A stretch of 64,000 nucleotides of DNA, taken from assembly GCA_018340375.1 (NCBI GenBank), contig JAFFJZ010000002.1:44660001-44724000 (forward strand). The letters are read 5' to 3'. Under the pieces are notes generated by a model. It was not told the DNA's origin and searched no databases. It worked only from the letters and a program-made list of their open reading frames with translations. Position numbers and translations under genes: made by a program. Shown here one piece after another: positions 1 through 10,205 of the stretch (positions are counted from its first letter, which is position 1; the number at the start of each line of letters is the position of its first letter). This DNA comes from Gonatopus flavifemur (lineage: Eukaryota > Arthropoda > Insecta > Hymenoptera > Dryinidae).

Positions 1-162
1 TTTTATACACATTCGAACGAGATCATTTGAAATGCATTCAAAACTCATATTTGACGCATCAATGATTCATTTGGAATATACCCAATGTATTCAAAAATCC
101 ATTCAAGATACTTTTCATGCTGAAAAATGCATTTCAGAAGCTTTTTTTTTGCTATCCGGGGC
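1..162. repeat. Right part of an ATGCATTC-word repeat, cut by the window edge
   Basis: The words AATGCATTC, AATGATTCA and AATGTATTC recur in degenerate form. The stretch ends with GCTATCCGGGG at 151-161, which resembles the GTGCTATCTGGG end of other word elements in this window. The left end lies outside the window. Confidence 0.35.
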
Positions 163-287
163 TTTACTTCAGTTTCCATTTTCACCTGGTTTATCATTTT
201 TTACGAAAAGAATGAAGTAAGAAAAGCCAGGATGGTTTTTGTACTGGATTTTACTTTAGTCACATCGAAATAAGATATTCCCACCTA

Positions 288-541
288 CACGGAGAGAAAT
301 GTATTTGGAAAAATTAGCATTTTATTCGTAAACTAGAACTATTCGGAAAAATCAGACAATAACTTATAAAATAACTTGTAATTATCGCCAGTTGTGATGG
401 TAAAAATCCAAATTAATCTCGATTTTTACCATCACAGCTGGTAATGATCAGGAGTGATGTTATAAGTTATTGTCTGATTTTTCCGAATAGTTCTAGTTTA
501 CGAATAAAATGCTAATTTTTCCAAATAAATTTCTCTCCGTG
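288..541. mobile_element. Foldback MITE, CACGGAGAGAAA termini
   Basis: The element is an almost perfect inverted repeat: it begins CACGGAGAGAAATGTATTTG and ends with the matching ATTTCTCTCCGTG. The arms are about 110 bp each, with a short centre near 415. It carries no reading frame. The left flank is TA and the right flank AA, so a TA duplication is only half visible. Confidence 0.85.
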
Positions 542-1559
542 AACAAGAAAATCACATGCTCCTTGAGAAACGTTTGGAGATAAATTTTCTCCCCTTGCAG
601 CTCACCAACTTGGTTGCTCGATAGGTGTAAATTATCATGATTACACGTCAATTATGCAGAAACTGCACATAAAATCCTTAGAATCTCGTGGATCGATTAA
701 CGATCTTATTTTATTGCATAAAGTGATAAACGGTATCATCGATACCTTACTCATTCTCGAATGCATCGATTTTAATCTATCTATTGAAACGCCAGGAAAA
801 CAATTTTATCAAGTCTCAATAAGTATAAATCTGTATACAGATTCAACGATCCTTTCCATCAATATGAAATATTTTCCCATATAATGCAAATTGAAGTTTT
901 GATTAATCAACTTCGAGTTCAATTAGAGTTGTTATCAGAAATCTACCCATGGAACTGAGATTCGAAGAGAAATGAAAATCCTCGATATTTGGAGGGGCGA
1001 TTAAGGATAGAATTCCAAATTATTACTAATTCATTTCCATGGAATATCGATTCCCTCAGCAACGTTTTCCTTGTTCATCCAAAATTTCCTCATTCTTTTC
1101 CCCATTTCTTTCTAAGAACATGGAAAATAATATGAAAATTTTGCAAGTCTAAGGAAATGAACAGAAAAAACTTGTCTACGGGTTGTAATGATATTAAAAA
1201 AACAGAATGTTTCTATTGGATTCATGATCAATGTTCCAAAAAGTAAACATCAGTGGTAATGAATATGAAATGATAATTGGAAATAGAAAACATCGATATA
1301 TGATGATATCAAGCGATTGCATCTGCTTCGTTAAATCCGTTCGTAATTACTCTTCGCTATTAACCATAACCACAAATAACAAAACAAAACGAGAGTTTAC
1401 AATTAAAATTATAGGAATTGAAATATGAAATCCCTATGGATTCAACTTTTTCAAACTACGTATTGAATATAAAAAATCTATTGTTTCGTTCAATGAACCA
1501 AAGTTCCATCGAACTGATCAAAATATTTCATCATTTCTCAGCTTAAAGGCCTAACCCTT
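542..1559. other. AT-rich unique stretch, nothing recognised
   Basis: Two short open frames (654-884 and 1231-1428) show no family resemblance, and no convincing splice or codon signal was seen. No repeat or RNA structure stood out. Confidence 0.5.
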
Positions 1560-1715
1560 CCCGAGTCGAAGAATTTGGACGTTTTTGTCCTCTTATTTCA
1601 TTCTTATTTCATCTTGAAAAAGTATTGTTTTGGTCCGCATTAATCAACCATCAGAACAAAATCAGTCTAAAAATGAAATAAGAGGACAAAAATCGTCCAA
1701 ATTCTTCGATTCGGG
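1560..1715. mobile_element. Foldback MITE, CCCGAGTCGAAG termini
   Basis: About 45 bp at the left (CCCGAGTCGAAGAATTTGGA...) is repeated inverted at the right (...TCTTCGATTCGGG), with a centre of about 60 bp. The arms include GTCCTCTTATTTCAT and its complement. Non-coding. Confidence 0.75.
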
Positions 1716-2094
1716 TTATTCACACTTTGAACCAAATGAAAATATCAGGCACAGACTATATAGGAAATCTTGAATGCGAAAGCGCATGGGTATAACAAAA
1801 TGGGAATATGAAGAAATTACGATGTTCGATTTTACCCCGCGATTCTAATTAGACATTTTCAATTATCTTCCGCATTCTTGGGTAATTTGACTCGAAAAAT
1901 TTGGCTAGTGCCACCGCATGTAGCCCCTCAAACTCTTCTCATATCTGAAATATGTTTAAAAAACACTTGAGTGGAGAAAATAATCAAAATTTGATATAAT
2001 TTGGACCTAATTATATACAAGTTAAATATCGACTATACACAATATAATATATTGAATTTCTGAAGAAGATTTCGAGTTTTTTGATCATCTATCA
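1716..2094. other. Unique stretch, nothing recognised
   Basis: AT-rich sequence without visible repeat, gene or structure. Confidence 0.4.
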
Positions 2095-2260
2095 GACGTA
2101 AAAAGACTTTTAGATATCTAAAAGATATCAACAAGTGTTGCACAAAATATTTTCACAAGTCCAAAGATATTTTCAAAGAAAACTTTCAGAGGTCTTTCAA
2201 GAATATTTTGAGGGTGAGTGAAATTTCAGACATGTAACAGATATCTAAAACTCCGCTTCA
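2095..2260. repeat. AAGATATCTT-word array
   Basis: Degenerate, closely spaced copies of AGATATCT, AAGATATTTT and TCTTTCAAGA belong to the same word family as 28.5-31 kb. No termini were identified. Confidence 0.5.
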
Positions 2261-2310
2261 CGTTTGAAGGAATAAAAATAGAAGTTTCAGTCATTTTATT
2301 TCAAAATAAT

Positions 2311-2341
2311 GACGTTTCGAGTCAAACAGAGCCTCATCTTT
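2311..2341 (-). other. Penelope/hammerhead-like motif
   Basis: On the minus strand GATGAGG, an 11-nt segment and ACTCGAAACGTC follow in order. This resembles the CUGAUGA...GAAAC core of hammerhead motifs found in pseudo-LTRs of Penelope-like elements. Pairing between the two core halves is only three strong pairs (GAG/CTC), so this is a decayed or chance match. Confidence 0.25.
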
Positions 2342-2413
2342 AGATATTTTCGGATTTATTTATGATGTTGGAGTCACGTTCTTTTATTAACAGGTATTTA
2401 AGAGCGATACGCA

Positions 2414-2497
2414 CAGTCGGGTCTGAGACTAAATTTAATGGTCCCAATCCATAAGCTTATGCACGGCATAAGACTAGGACTAATCTCAGACCTGACT
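2414..2497. repeat. Short inverted repeat
   Basis: AGTCGGGTCTGAGACTAAAT at the left matches inverted AGTCAGGTCTGAGATTAGTC at the right, around a 40-bp centre. It is probably a tiny foldback remnant. Confidence 0.5.
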
Positions 2498-2804
2498 CCT
2501 TCAAATACATATACATGTCTCCTTCAAACTCGCCTAAAAGATGTCTCACAGCACGGAATGTTTATTTGGTGACTAGTGCGTCATTATGTGCGTAGTAAAC
2601 ATAAGTAACATTCATACTTTTATAAAACGCTCGATATCACACTCAATAATATTTCGTAGGTACATAATAGAATTTTTCCTAATCCTAGGAAATATAAACA
2701 GAATTTCCTTGTATGATTCATTAGAACTGATGATTTCTCTGTGAATATTTGAATTTATTGATTCACCAAACTATTTTGGCTTAGCTAGTTTTTCCAGATT
2801 ATCT
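2498..2804. other. AT-rich stretch, nothing recognised
   Basis: No repeat, gene or RNA structure was seen. Confidence 0.4.
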
Positions 2805-2945
2805 ATGGGGACAAAAGAATAGTTGCAGCAGCTACTTAAATAATTAATTTTCAATTATCTGATTGAGTAGTTGCTGCAACTAGACTACTTGATAGTCAGG
2901 ACAAGTACCACGTTAGCTGCCTCAACTGACTCGATAGTTGCACTA
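2805..2945. repeat. AGTTGCTGCAACT-word array
   Basis: AGTTGCAGCAGCTACT, GTAGTTGCTGCAACT, TTAGCTGCCTCAAC and ATAGTTGCACTAA follow one another, all variants of one self-complementary word. Non-coding. Confidence 0.55.
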
Positions 2946-2946
2946 A

Positions 2947-3055
2947 CCCTCACAGCATCAGAGTCCCGGAAGAATTCTTGAACAATTCATAAAGAACACA
3001 ATTATTTCAACAAGAATTCTTCATGAATTCTCCTGGGACTGTGGTGCTACGTGGG
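2947..3055. mobile_element. Small GAATTCTT foldback with CCC...GGG ends
   Basis: The left end CCCTCACAGCATCAGAGTCC matches inverted right end GGACTGTGGTGCTACGTGGG. Between them lie AAGAATTCTTGAAC and CAAGAATTCTTCATG. It is 109 bp. The ends match those of the 10206-11546 element (CCCACACAGCACCACAGTTCC). Confidence 0.7.
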
Positions 3056-3738
3056 AACTAAGGTGAATACCTGGCAACTTACGAAGTCTTTTTTCTTTGC
3101 ATATTTGCATAAAAATGCATATTTTTCTACAACGGTCACCCGTATCACTAACTTTTGGGCTACAGAAACTGATTATTTTGGGTTTATTGTTCTAAATCAA
3201 TCCTGGATTAAGGGGTTTAGGGTAGATTGTAAAAGCTATTTTTGTAACAAAAGTTTTAATAACATTTATTCCATACTTCAATAGTAGCATAACACTCTCC
3301 TGTACTTTAATTCGAATGAAAACTTCGCAATCCACCAAAACAAACCATAAATCACGTAATTTTTGAAGGGGTCCAAGTGGTGTTGGCCCTCAAAGACATT
3401 TGGAAATGCTTGGTTTTGTATTAATAGTTTTGTAGTAAAATGATCATTTTCACATTATTTTTGTTAATGTTGATCTGATATTATCTTCGATAATCTTACA
3501 GAAACACTCTGCAAGCCTTCAAAGCAGTGAACTCTTCTGTATGTGAATTATAATTGACTCCTGAATTCATTACAGCTTCACTCCGGTAGAAATCATATCA
3601 GGCAGTTCACTAGCACATATTTGTTCTTGCCCTTGAATAATTTTTCATCCGTTTGAATACATGAAATGACAGGTTTCCTGAACATTTGATTAGAAACATA
3701 CATCAGAAAATTCGTGGAACAATATTCTGGAATAGGTA
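3056..3738. other. AT-rich stretch, nothing recognised
   Basis: An open frame at 3051-3284 begins inside the foldback terminus and is treated as chance. No other feature was seen. Confidence 0.4.
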
Positions 3739-3868
3739 TTTACATAGTTCTTAGATAAATGTTCGGTCGCAGAAATACTCTTCTCATGTAGGAATTCACA
3801 ATTGGCGCTAACATGAGGCAAAGTAGATAAAGTATAGCCAAGACTTGGCAACCAAGTATGGCGCAAAC

Positions 3869-4010
3869 CTGATTTGATAACACGATTTTATAATTTATCA
3901 ATGTCTTTTTCCGATGGAGTTCTATAATTAATGAGAAAAAGGCAACGAAATAGACCATCATTGGCAAACAATTTGAAAATCCGTTTGTGAATGTTGCGCC
4001 AATAATAAAA
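3869..4010 (-). CDS. Possible internal exon encoding a hydrophobic segment
   Basis: This is a 142-bp open stretch on the minus strand. It follows a pyrimidine-rich acceptor-like sequence (ATTATTTTTTACAG) and is followed by CAG/GTTTGC, which could be a donor. The frame encodes about 47 residues with one likely membrane helix (MMVYFVAFFSLIIEL) followed by basic HRKK. The frame stays open from 4039 to 3740. Such segments occur in insect chemoreceptors and other multi-pass proteins, but no diagnostic motif is present and I cannot name a family. No neighbouring exon was found on either side, and the flanking kilobase holds repeats. A chance frame, or an orphan exon of a dead gene, is equally possible. 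Confidence 0.2.
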
Positions 4011-4050
4011 CTGTAAAAAATAATCAATGCGCATTTCACAATTTCCAGGA

Positions 4051-4309
4051 TATGTTATTTTGGATCTTATTGTAATGTGAATCAGCCGTAAGAGCCCTCT
4101 CGTGTGGTCTGTAGCAAGGAACGATTGACTGTTCCCACAGAGAATTCTTTGAACCTCATATATTCCTTATAGTGGTTGCCACCCAGTGTATGCGGAGGGT
4201 TAACTTTGATTGTGTTGAAGTCAGTAAAACATATCACATCAGACCAATAATAAAAAAGCAACTGATCAAAATTTGTAGTTAAACTGGATTGATTCCTAAA
4301 TACTCAACA
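4051..4309. other. Unique stretch, nothing recognised
   Basis: It contains CCCACAGAGAATTCTTTGAA at 4135, which resembles a lone end of a GAATTCTT element. Nothing else was seen. Confidence 0.35.
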
Positions 4310-4510
4310 CTTTCAGTGAATAATATGAAAATTCTGGGAAAATTTTGAATAATTCAATTTAATTCGAAAATTCAAAGCATTTCGAGTGATCTGATGAAAT
4401 GAAAAACTCGAAATGTTCAAAGTAATTTAATTGAAATCAAAAACTCAAAATAATTCGAATATTCCAATTGAAATCGGAAATTCAAAGTATTAGAATTCTC
4501 GAAAAACTCG
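4310..4510. repeat. GAATTTTCAAA-word array
   Basis: Iterated variants of AAAATTCTGGG, AATTCGAAAATTCAAAG and CGAAATGTTCAAAG. This looks like the reverse-strand form of the degenerate array at 5570-6060. Confidence 0.4.
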
Positions 4511-4556
4511 GATATCTGATCCGACAACGTCAGACCCGATAAAAAGTGTTTCTCCC

Positions 4557-5020
4557 ACACAGAGAAAAATGAAGGTCGAAAATATAGTAATCTGTAATCA
4601 AAATTTGAGAATATTTCTTAAAATCTGAGAGTTTTTCTTAAATGCATAATAAAGTCCACTTTTTTGGGGGAATTGTATTCGAAAAACAATGAAAAATTAT
4701 CAATGTTTAATAAAAAATAGAGGAACATATGAACTTTCCAAAAGTCGCACATGAAATTTTACAAAAATAGTAACAAAATTTCAATATCCTGCTATTTATT
4801 TCACTTTGTGAAATTTCGTATGCGACTTTTGGAATGTTCATATGTTTCTCTATCCTTTATTAAGTATTGATAATTTTTCATTGTTTTTCGAATACAATTC
4901 CACAAAAAAGTGGAGCGTTTTGTCTTTATTATGCATTTGAGAAGAATTTTCAGATTTTAAGAAATCTTCTCAAATTTTTATCAAAGATTACTATATTTTC
5001 GACCTTCATCTTTCTTCGTG
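4557..5020. mobile_element. Long foldback element (464 bp)
   Basis: The arms are about 200 bp each: the left begins CACACAGAGAAAAATGAAGG, and the right ends with CCTTCATCTTTCTTCGTG. Shared arm blocks include GGTCGAAAATATAGTAATCT, TTCGAAAAACAATGAAAAAT and CATATGAAC..CCAAAAGTCGCA. The right arm carries several mismatches and small indels. The termini resemble the CACGGAGAAA class. Confidence 0.8.
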
Positions 5021-5228
5021 CACACCCCTACTTTCTAATATAGAAGATGCGACTCTGATTGAAAAATTCGATTGAATCCCTATGCTCAATGAAATTCATT
5101 ACAAATTTTGGAACACTGAATTACCATTTGAACTCCTTTAAAGTCCATTAAGAACTGGTTTTTGGATACCTTTAATAGGCCTCAATGGTTATATTTACTG
5201 TTACAAAGGTGGTATCAATCAATGAGAT

Positions 5229-5486
5229 TCAATGGACGTTTTTCACCAAGAGAGCTTCATTTAAATTGTACAAATACTCAAAATATTGTGCAATCCAAAT
5301 GACAGTTTCGTTTGTTTTAGGATAACTAACTTTTGCGTACATATAATAAAAGTATCTAGAACCGTCTTTGTTCTTGATATCACTTTGTTCTTTCTCCTTC
5401 GCAATAAATAGGTGCTGTGGTCTGCCACGGCAAATTCCATAGCTCTGAAAAGCTTTGGGTAACTTGATATGTTTTGAAGACTCAGT
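5229..5486 (-). CDS. Possible terminal exon or orphan reading frame
   Basis: The minus-strand frame encodes about 86 residues ending at a stop at 5229. It is preceded by TGCTTGTATATCAG, an acceptor-like sequence. The product would be polar and charged, with several tyrosines (SRYFYYMYAKV) and no recognised domain, signal peptide or membrane span. No poly(A) signal was seen just downstream. The frame lies outside the neighbouring repeats (4557-5020, 5570-6060). It could be a real exon, a fragment of a dead gene or a chance frame. Confidence 0.2.
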   Translation of the reverse strand, partial: TESSKHIKLPKAFQSYGICRGRPQHLFIAKEKEQSDIKNKDGSRYFYYMYAKVSYPKTNETVIWIAQYFEYLYNLNEALLVKNVH

Positions 5487-5569
5487 CTGATATACAAGCA
5501 AATTATTCAACCCAGACCATCAAGCAGTGCTCGCCTACTCCCACTTAAACCCCACAATCTTCCGTCATG

Positions 5570-6060
5570 GAAAAACCTCTTCGAGAATTCTTCAGAACTT
5601 TCGAGATTCTTCGAGAAATCAGATCCCATTCATCTTCCTTCAAATTTTCATAAATTTCTCAGAAATTTTTAATTTCACATTTCACTTCGACCTTTAATTA
5701 CTCAAAATCTTGTTAGTTTTCTCTAAATTTTTCAGGAATTTTCCGTCTCATATTCATACAAAATGATTCACACCGAATTTTTGAACATCTCTCTGAATAT
5801 TTCCGAATTCCTCTGGAATTTTTTATCCCAATCTCACCTCGCATGTTCGAAATAAGTTTTTCAACTCAATTTTACTCCAATTGCTCAACTCTGAGTTGTT
5901 TCTAAATTGTTCTATATTTCTATGAATTCTTCGGAAATATTGAATGTCAAATTTAATTCGAAATAATGATCAACTCCAGGCTCTTCCGAATTTCCCTGAA
6001 CTTCCATGAATATTTTTGAATCTCTCAGAAGTTTTGAACTTTATATAATTCTGTTACAAA
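5570..6060. repeat. Degenerate GAATTTCTCTGAAATT array
   Basis: The stretch is built almost wholly from irregularly spaced variants of GAATTTTTCTGAA, CTCTGGAATTTTT and CTTCGGAAATATTGAA. The same type of array occurs at 48310-48490 and 50020-51600. The unit is about 20-30 bp but not strictly periodic. Confidence 0.5.
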
Positions 6061-6945
6061 AATAAAATTTCTCATCAACACTTTTTCATGTCTCATACCT
6101 CCTGATAATCTTGTCCAATCTGTCCTAAAGTCTAGGAGTTGCTGATAGAAATATCAAAATATCTTCACGCAAATAACACGATGTCCATGTGTGACTGAAA
6201 TTGGTCAAAATTACATTATTCCCACAAGATCTTACCGACTTGCTCTCTTTGAACACTCTGTTGAAACTTCATCGTGTATTTTGATGGATAAACATCAAAA
6301 ACTGTGAAGTAAGAGTGAATCAAATTGAATTGTCATATCGAATCACACTTTATTCACTCGACTCGCGATGACGTGTTGAGTGGAAGGGTTCGATATTATC
6401 CAATCTGTTATTTCAGCATTTCATAATGATTGCATGCGAATTCAGAGGCACTTCGTATTTACAATGGTCCAAATACGGTATGCATTTCTTTATTCATTTC
6501 TTCATGGATCATTGGATAAATTTGCGAATTGTGGAGTATGACTTATCTTACCAAGGCCTTTAATCGTGTTAATAGTCTCTCTTTCGCAGATGTGTCGGAC
6601 AAGCTTCGTAAGATGACATTTTCTTTATTACGCATAACATTTCATCTCTCATAACACTTACGCGCTGTTGCAATAGTTGCGCTGTTGAATAATTTATCAC
6701 TGTAATCGTCGTTTATGCATAAGGCACATATCTCCATCAAAGCATATTCACAGGGAGATAAATAATTGCGTTTCGAACATTATCTCTCATTGATAAAAAC
6801 GAATTGTCATTACATCAACAAATTTTTCAGATAATCCGTGTCGACATTTGAATCACCTGTACTCCAGAAAATGATGAATGAATTTATTTTTAATTTTGAT
6901 TGAGAACTCATCCAAGAAAGATTTGGTAATAATTCAACTGCTGTA
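6061..6945. other. Unique stretch, nothing recognised
   Basis: AT-rich, without long frames or strong structure. Confidence 0.4.
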
Positions 6946-7446
6946 CCTGGTGTTTCAGAATTTGCGATCCAAATGCAATAATTTCCCGTATTGAAAGCTT
7001 TTTTTCAGGCTTAGTTTTTGAGATATCAGTATTTTTAGATTTTTTTTTTCAAATCCAAATCACACAAAAGCATTGTGTAGTACATACTTCAGCCTAACGC
7101 TATTCGCTATGTTGGAAAGCGGCGGATCTGTAGAAAAAAATTGAACTGATTCTGATTGGCTGGAAGCCCAAAAATTTCAAATCGCTATAACTTTGGATTG
7201 AAAAATAATAGGATACCTCCATTTTTTCCCAGAAATCTACCGTTCTCTAACTCAGCGAACGGTATCAGGTTCAAGTATGTACCATACAGTACTTTCGAGT
7301 GATTTGGATTTTAAAAATAATCTGAAAATGCTTATATGTACTCAGAAACTAAGGCTCAAAGAAAATTTTTGAATACGGGAAATTATTGCATTTTGATCGT
7401 AGAATAACGCCTGTGAAATTTTTCCAGTGAATTATGAAACACCCGG
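6946..7446. mobile_element. 501-bp foldback element with TA duplication
   Basis: The termini are CCTGGTGTTTCA and TGAAACACCCGG, flanked by TA on both sides (6944-6945 and 7447-7448). Inside, AAATGCAATAATTTCCCGTA is repeated inverted near the right end, and TTTGGATT near 7190 pairs with other blocks. It has no transposase frame and is probably non-autonomous. Confidence 0.8.
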
Positions 7447-7521
7447 TATACTTCAACTTCCCCTGATATTCTCAATCAGTGAAAGGCGTACAAAATGATA
7501 ACAAAGCATTCATCAGCGGAC

Positions 7522-7919
7522 AGATCTGCCGTCCAAAGCAAGAAAACCGTAAGTCGCATTTTTGCCGAAAATTAGTTTTCCATATCATTTTGATCGTGAC
7601 AAATTCTGCATCCTACTGTGATTTTCATTTTGAAAAAAGCAGCGGTTCGAAGTACGAAGAAATGAATCGAATTTGAAATGTTTATAGAAAAAAAACCATA
7701 GCTAACGCAAGAATGGGAAGTCTTATATAGTATATATAATATTTCAATAGTCTATAGACTTCAATGGCAAACCATTTCTAGGGTATTTTATACCTTAGAA
7801 ATACTTTGCCATTGAAAAATGATTTGTTTTATTGATTTTAAAAGAAAACAGTTTTTCTTGATTTTCTCGAATTCAAGTCAAATGCACTTACGGTCTTCCT
7901 ACTTTGGACGGCAGAGATC
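7522..7919. mobile_element. Terminal-inverted-repeat element, 398 bp
   Basis: The left block AGATCTGCCGTCCAAAGCAA and following AAACCGTAAGTCGCATTT match inverted AAATGCACTTACGGTCTTCC and TACTTTGGACGGCAGAGATCT at the right, about 38 bp. Non-coding; the hairpin at 7760-7816 lies inside. Confidence 0.65.
7760..7816. other. 57-nt near-perfect hairpin
   Basis: TTCAATGGCAAA...ATTTCTA.GGTA pairs with TA.CC.TAGAAAT..TTTGCCATTGAA around a 3-5 nt loop. The size is close to a microRNA precursor, but no known mature microRNA was recognised. It may equally be a foldback remnant. Confidence 0.45.
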
Positions 7920-8029
7920 TCCTATTGTGCATCTTTTATTTCCGTAGTTTCGGAATACTTAATGTACATACAGAGATCCTCATATGCTTCACCGTAAACT
8001 TGTACAAGGAAAAGATTGGCCAAGGAAAG

Positions 8030-8450
8030 AGGATGGGAAGAAGTAGAAGTAGAAGAAGAAGGAGGAAAAGAAGGGAGATGAAGAGAGAAAGGGATGAGTT
8101 TCATTCATAAATGCCCGGGTGGAGGCGTCAATGGATGCGCTAGTGAACGAGCGAGACGAGCATCCCCCTACTACCTCCTCTCTCTCCCGTCTTCGCGTTT
8201 TCCCTCCACTCCTACTTTGCTCCTCCACATCCTCTGTTGCTCACAGATACACGATTTTGAGCAGACAATCTTTCCTCTTCCTTCGTTCGAAGCAGCCGCA
8301 ACTTGACGCCAACCAACCGTTGTACAATGCAGCGCATCGAACCAGACATACAGGGTTCTCTTGCTACAGGTGCTTTGCAATACTTTTCTCGAGGTGACTG
8401 TCTTACCTCACGTCTATTCAAATAAGCAAACCATGAAATCTCTATCAATT
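8030..8450. promoter_or_regulatory. GC-richer island with purine tract, possible promoter or leader exon
   Basis: A purine-rich run (8034-8097, AAGTAGAAGAAGAAGG-like) is followed by a pyrimidine-rich, GC-richer segment with several CpGs. Potential donors CAG/GTGCTTTG (8369) and CGAG/GTGACTG (8393) are present. Overlapping open frames in four frames show no family. This is inferred as regulatory or leader sequence and not proven. Confidence 0.25.
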
Positions 8451-9180
8451 TTCTTCCTCCGTGCCTTTTCGCTAAATTTATTCTAAGAAAGATTTATTCT
8501 CCAACTCCCTTTTCTGAAACAAACCTCGAATCACTTTGAAAATATAATGATGGTTCATTCTATTCTATCAATGTCGAAGTTTTTTATCACTACCCTTGTC
8601 TTTCATCTAATGAAAATGAAAATACATTTTTAATTGATCAAGCTTCAATCAATGCGTTGTCACCGTACAATGAAATTGATCGGATATCAAAAAGAAAATA
8701 TGTAAATCCAAATTATAAAAATTAAAAATCCTGCCGTTTGTTCTTTGTTCGAAATTCCCGATTGGAGAATATACTTCCAAAGCAACCCTCGATAATATAT
8801 GGTTCGTATAACCGATATGTAAATGTATTTATTTACCTCACGCACGGACGACTTCCTATAGTAAGGTTGTGCTTCCCGCGTTTGGCCGAAGCCGACCCTG
8901 CTAACGTAATAGAATACGAGTTCTTCATTTCATCAATTCTAAGACGAGAAGAATTTGAGAGGCTACCCAACTCTGTTGGTGGAATATCTTCTCCCTGGCC
9001 AAAAAAAAAGATTCTGGATTTGTGTCTACATAAAAGCAAATTCTTGCCATACTTTTCTTTTTTTCTTCCAGATTTTTGTTAGGTTTGTATTGTATATTAT
9101 CTATAGGATTTGAACATTCCCAACTTCATGTGGAGATAGGGGAGATGCTTGTAGTAATCTACAATAGGTCAGAAATTCCG
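8451..9180. other. Unique sequence with a slightly GC-richer part at 8830-9010
   Basis: A 114-residue frame (8738-9082) and an antisense 68-residue frame overlap here. Neither resembles a known family. The segment near 8870-8990 is richer in GC than its surroundings and could be conserved non-coding DNA. Confidence 0.3.
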
Positions 9181-9275
9181 ATGTTCTTGACAGGGTTGTT
9201 AAAGTAAAATACATGATGCTTTTTGACACGTAAAAAACTATGTATTTTACGTTAAAAAATCGAGAGTAATTTACA
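9180..9275. repeat. TTTTACGTAAAA-word patch
   Basis: Variants of AAAATACATGATG, CACGTAAAAAAC and GTATTTTACGT occur. A similar patch lies at 12430-12525 (TGTAAAATACATCATGTAAA), suggesting copies of one repeat. Confidence 0.4.
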
Positions 9276-9469
9276 TACGTATTTCACACCCGCGAAATTC
9301 AAAATTCAAAAAATTGCATTTCTATATATTTTATAAAGTTGAATCAATAATTTCTAAGTTTTCAGTTAGTTGTCGGGAGAAAGAATAATAATTATTATTT
9401 CAAAATCAAATCTGAATGAGAACATTGAGTTTCCAATCCATAACGTATAAACAGTGGGTTCAATTAATC

Positions 9470-9650
9470 CTCTTCTTTCTTTCCGATAGATCCATGTTGT
9501 CATTTCATTATTAATTGATTAGAAACATTTTCAAGTGCATGAATATGTTCAGAGGAATATTCCTCACATATTTATCCACTTGAAAATGTTCCCAATTAAT
9601 TAACAATGCATTGAGGCATTAAGGATCTATCGGAAGGGAGGAAAGAAAAC
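9470..9650. mobile_element. Foldback element, about 180 bp
   Basis: CTTTCCGATAGATCC at the left matches GGATCTATCGGAAGGGAGG at the right. Inside, AAACATTTTCAAGTG...CACTTGAAAATGTT forms a second strong stem, with GAATATTCCTC at the apex. Confidence 0.7.
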
Positions 9651-9934
9651 CCCTGATAACACACGAAGAATTCTTTTTCAAAAATAAGAATAGTATTCTT
9701 CAAGAACTCTTTTCGAACTAATGAATCCGTAAAGAGCTCTGAAGGAGTTCAATGTTTGGAACATTAACAAGTTCTTTGAGGGTACTAAAACAATACTTTC
9801 AATATTATCAAAGAACTCGTTAATGTCCAAAAAATTGACCTTTTCCAGAGCTGTTTATGAATTCATTGGTTCAAAAAGAGTTCTTGAAGAATTCTATTCT
9901 TTTTTGTTGAAAAAGAATTCTTGTGCTATCTGAG
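9651..9934. mobile_element. GAATTCTT foldback with CTGATAACACA / GTGCTATCTGAG ends
   Basis: The left arm AAGAATTCTTTTTCAAAAAT is matched inverted at the right by TTGTTGAAAAAGAATTCTT. The arms of about 115 bp also share AGTATTCTTCAAGAACTCTT and AACTCGTTAATGT. The end sequence belongs to the CCCAGATAGCA signature group. Confidence 0.75.
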
Positions 9935-9967
9935 ATCTGGGACGTTTTTCTACAGTATTAGAATGTA

Positions 9968-10055
9968 CCCATACAGCATACCAGTTTAGGAAGAGTTCGC
10001 GAAGAATTCATTATGAATTTTTGAGAATTCTTTTTAAACTCCTGTGCTGTGTGGG
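9968..10055. mobile_element. 88-bp GAATTCTT element with TA duplication
   Basis: The element starts CCCATACAGCATACCAGTTT and ends AAACTCCTGTGCTGTGTGGG. TA stands on both sides (9966-9967, 10056-10057). The interior is GAAGAATTCATTATGAATTT. It is the shortest complete member of its group in the window. Confidence 0.75.
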
Positions 10056-10205
10056 TAGCCTACCAATAATCAAACATTAATAACAGGCGTTCAATCAATC
10101 GTAAAGTATTATCCATTCATAACCTGTAAGTCACATAGCCTGAATAATTTGAAAATTGAGTATTGAAGTTTATGTATTGCTGAGGATGAGCAATAAAGTC
10201 AATTT

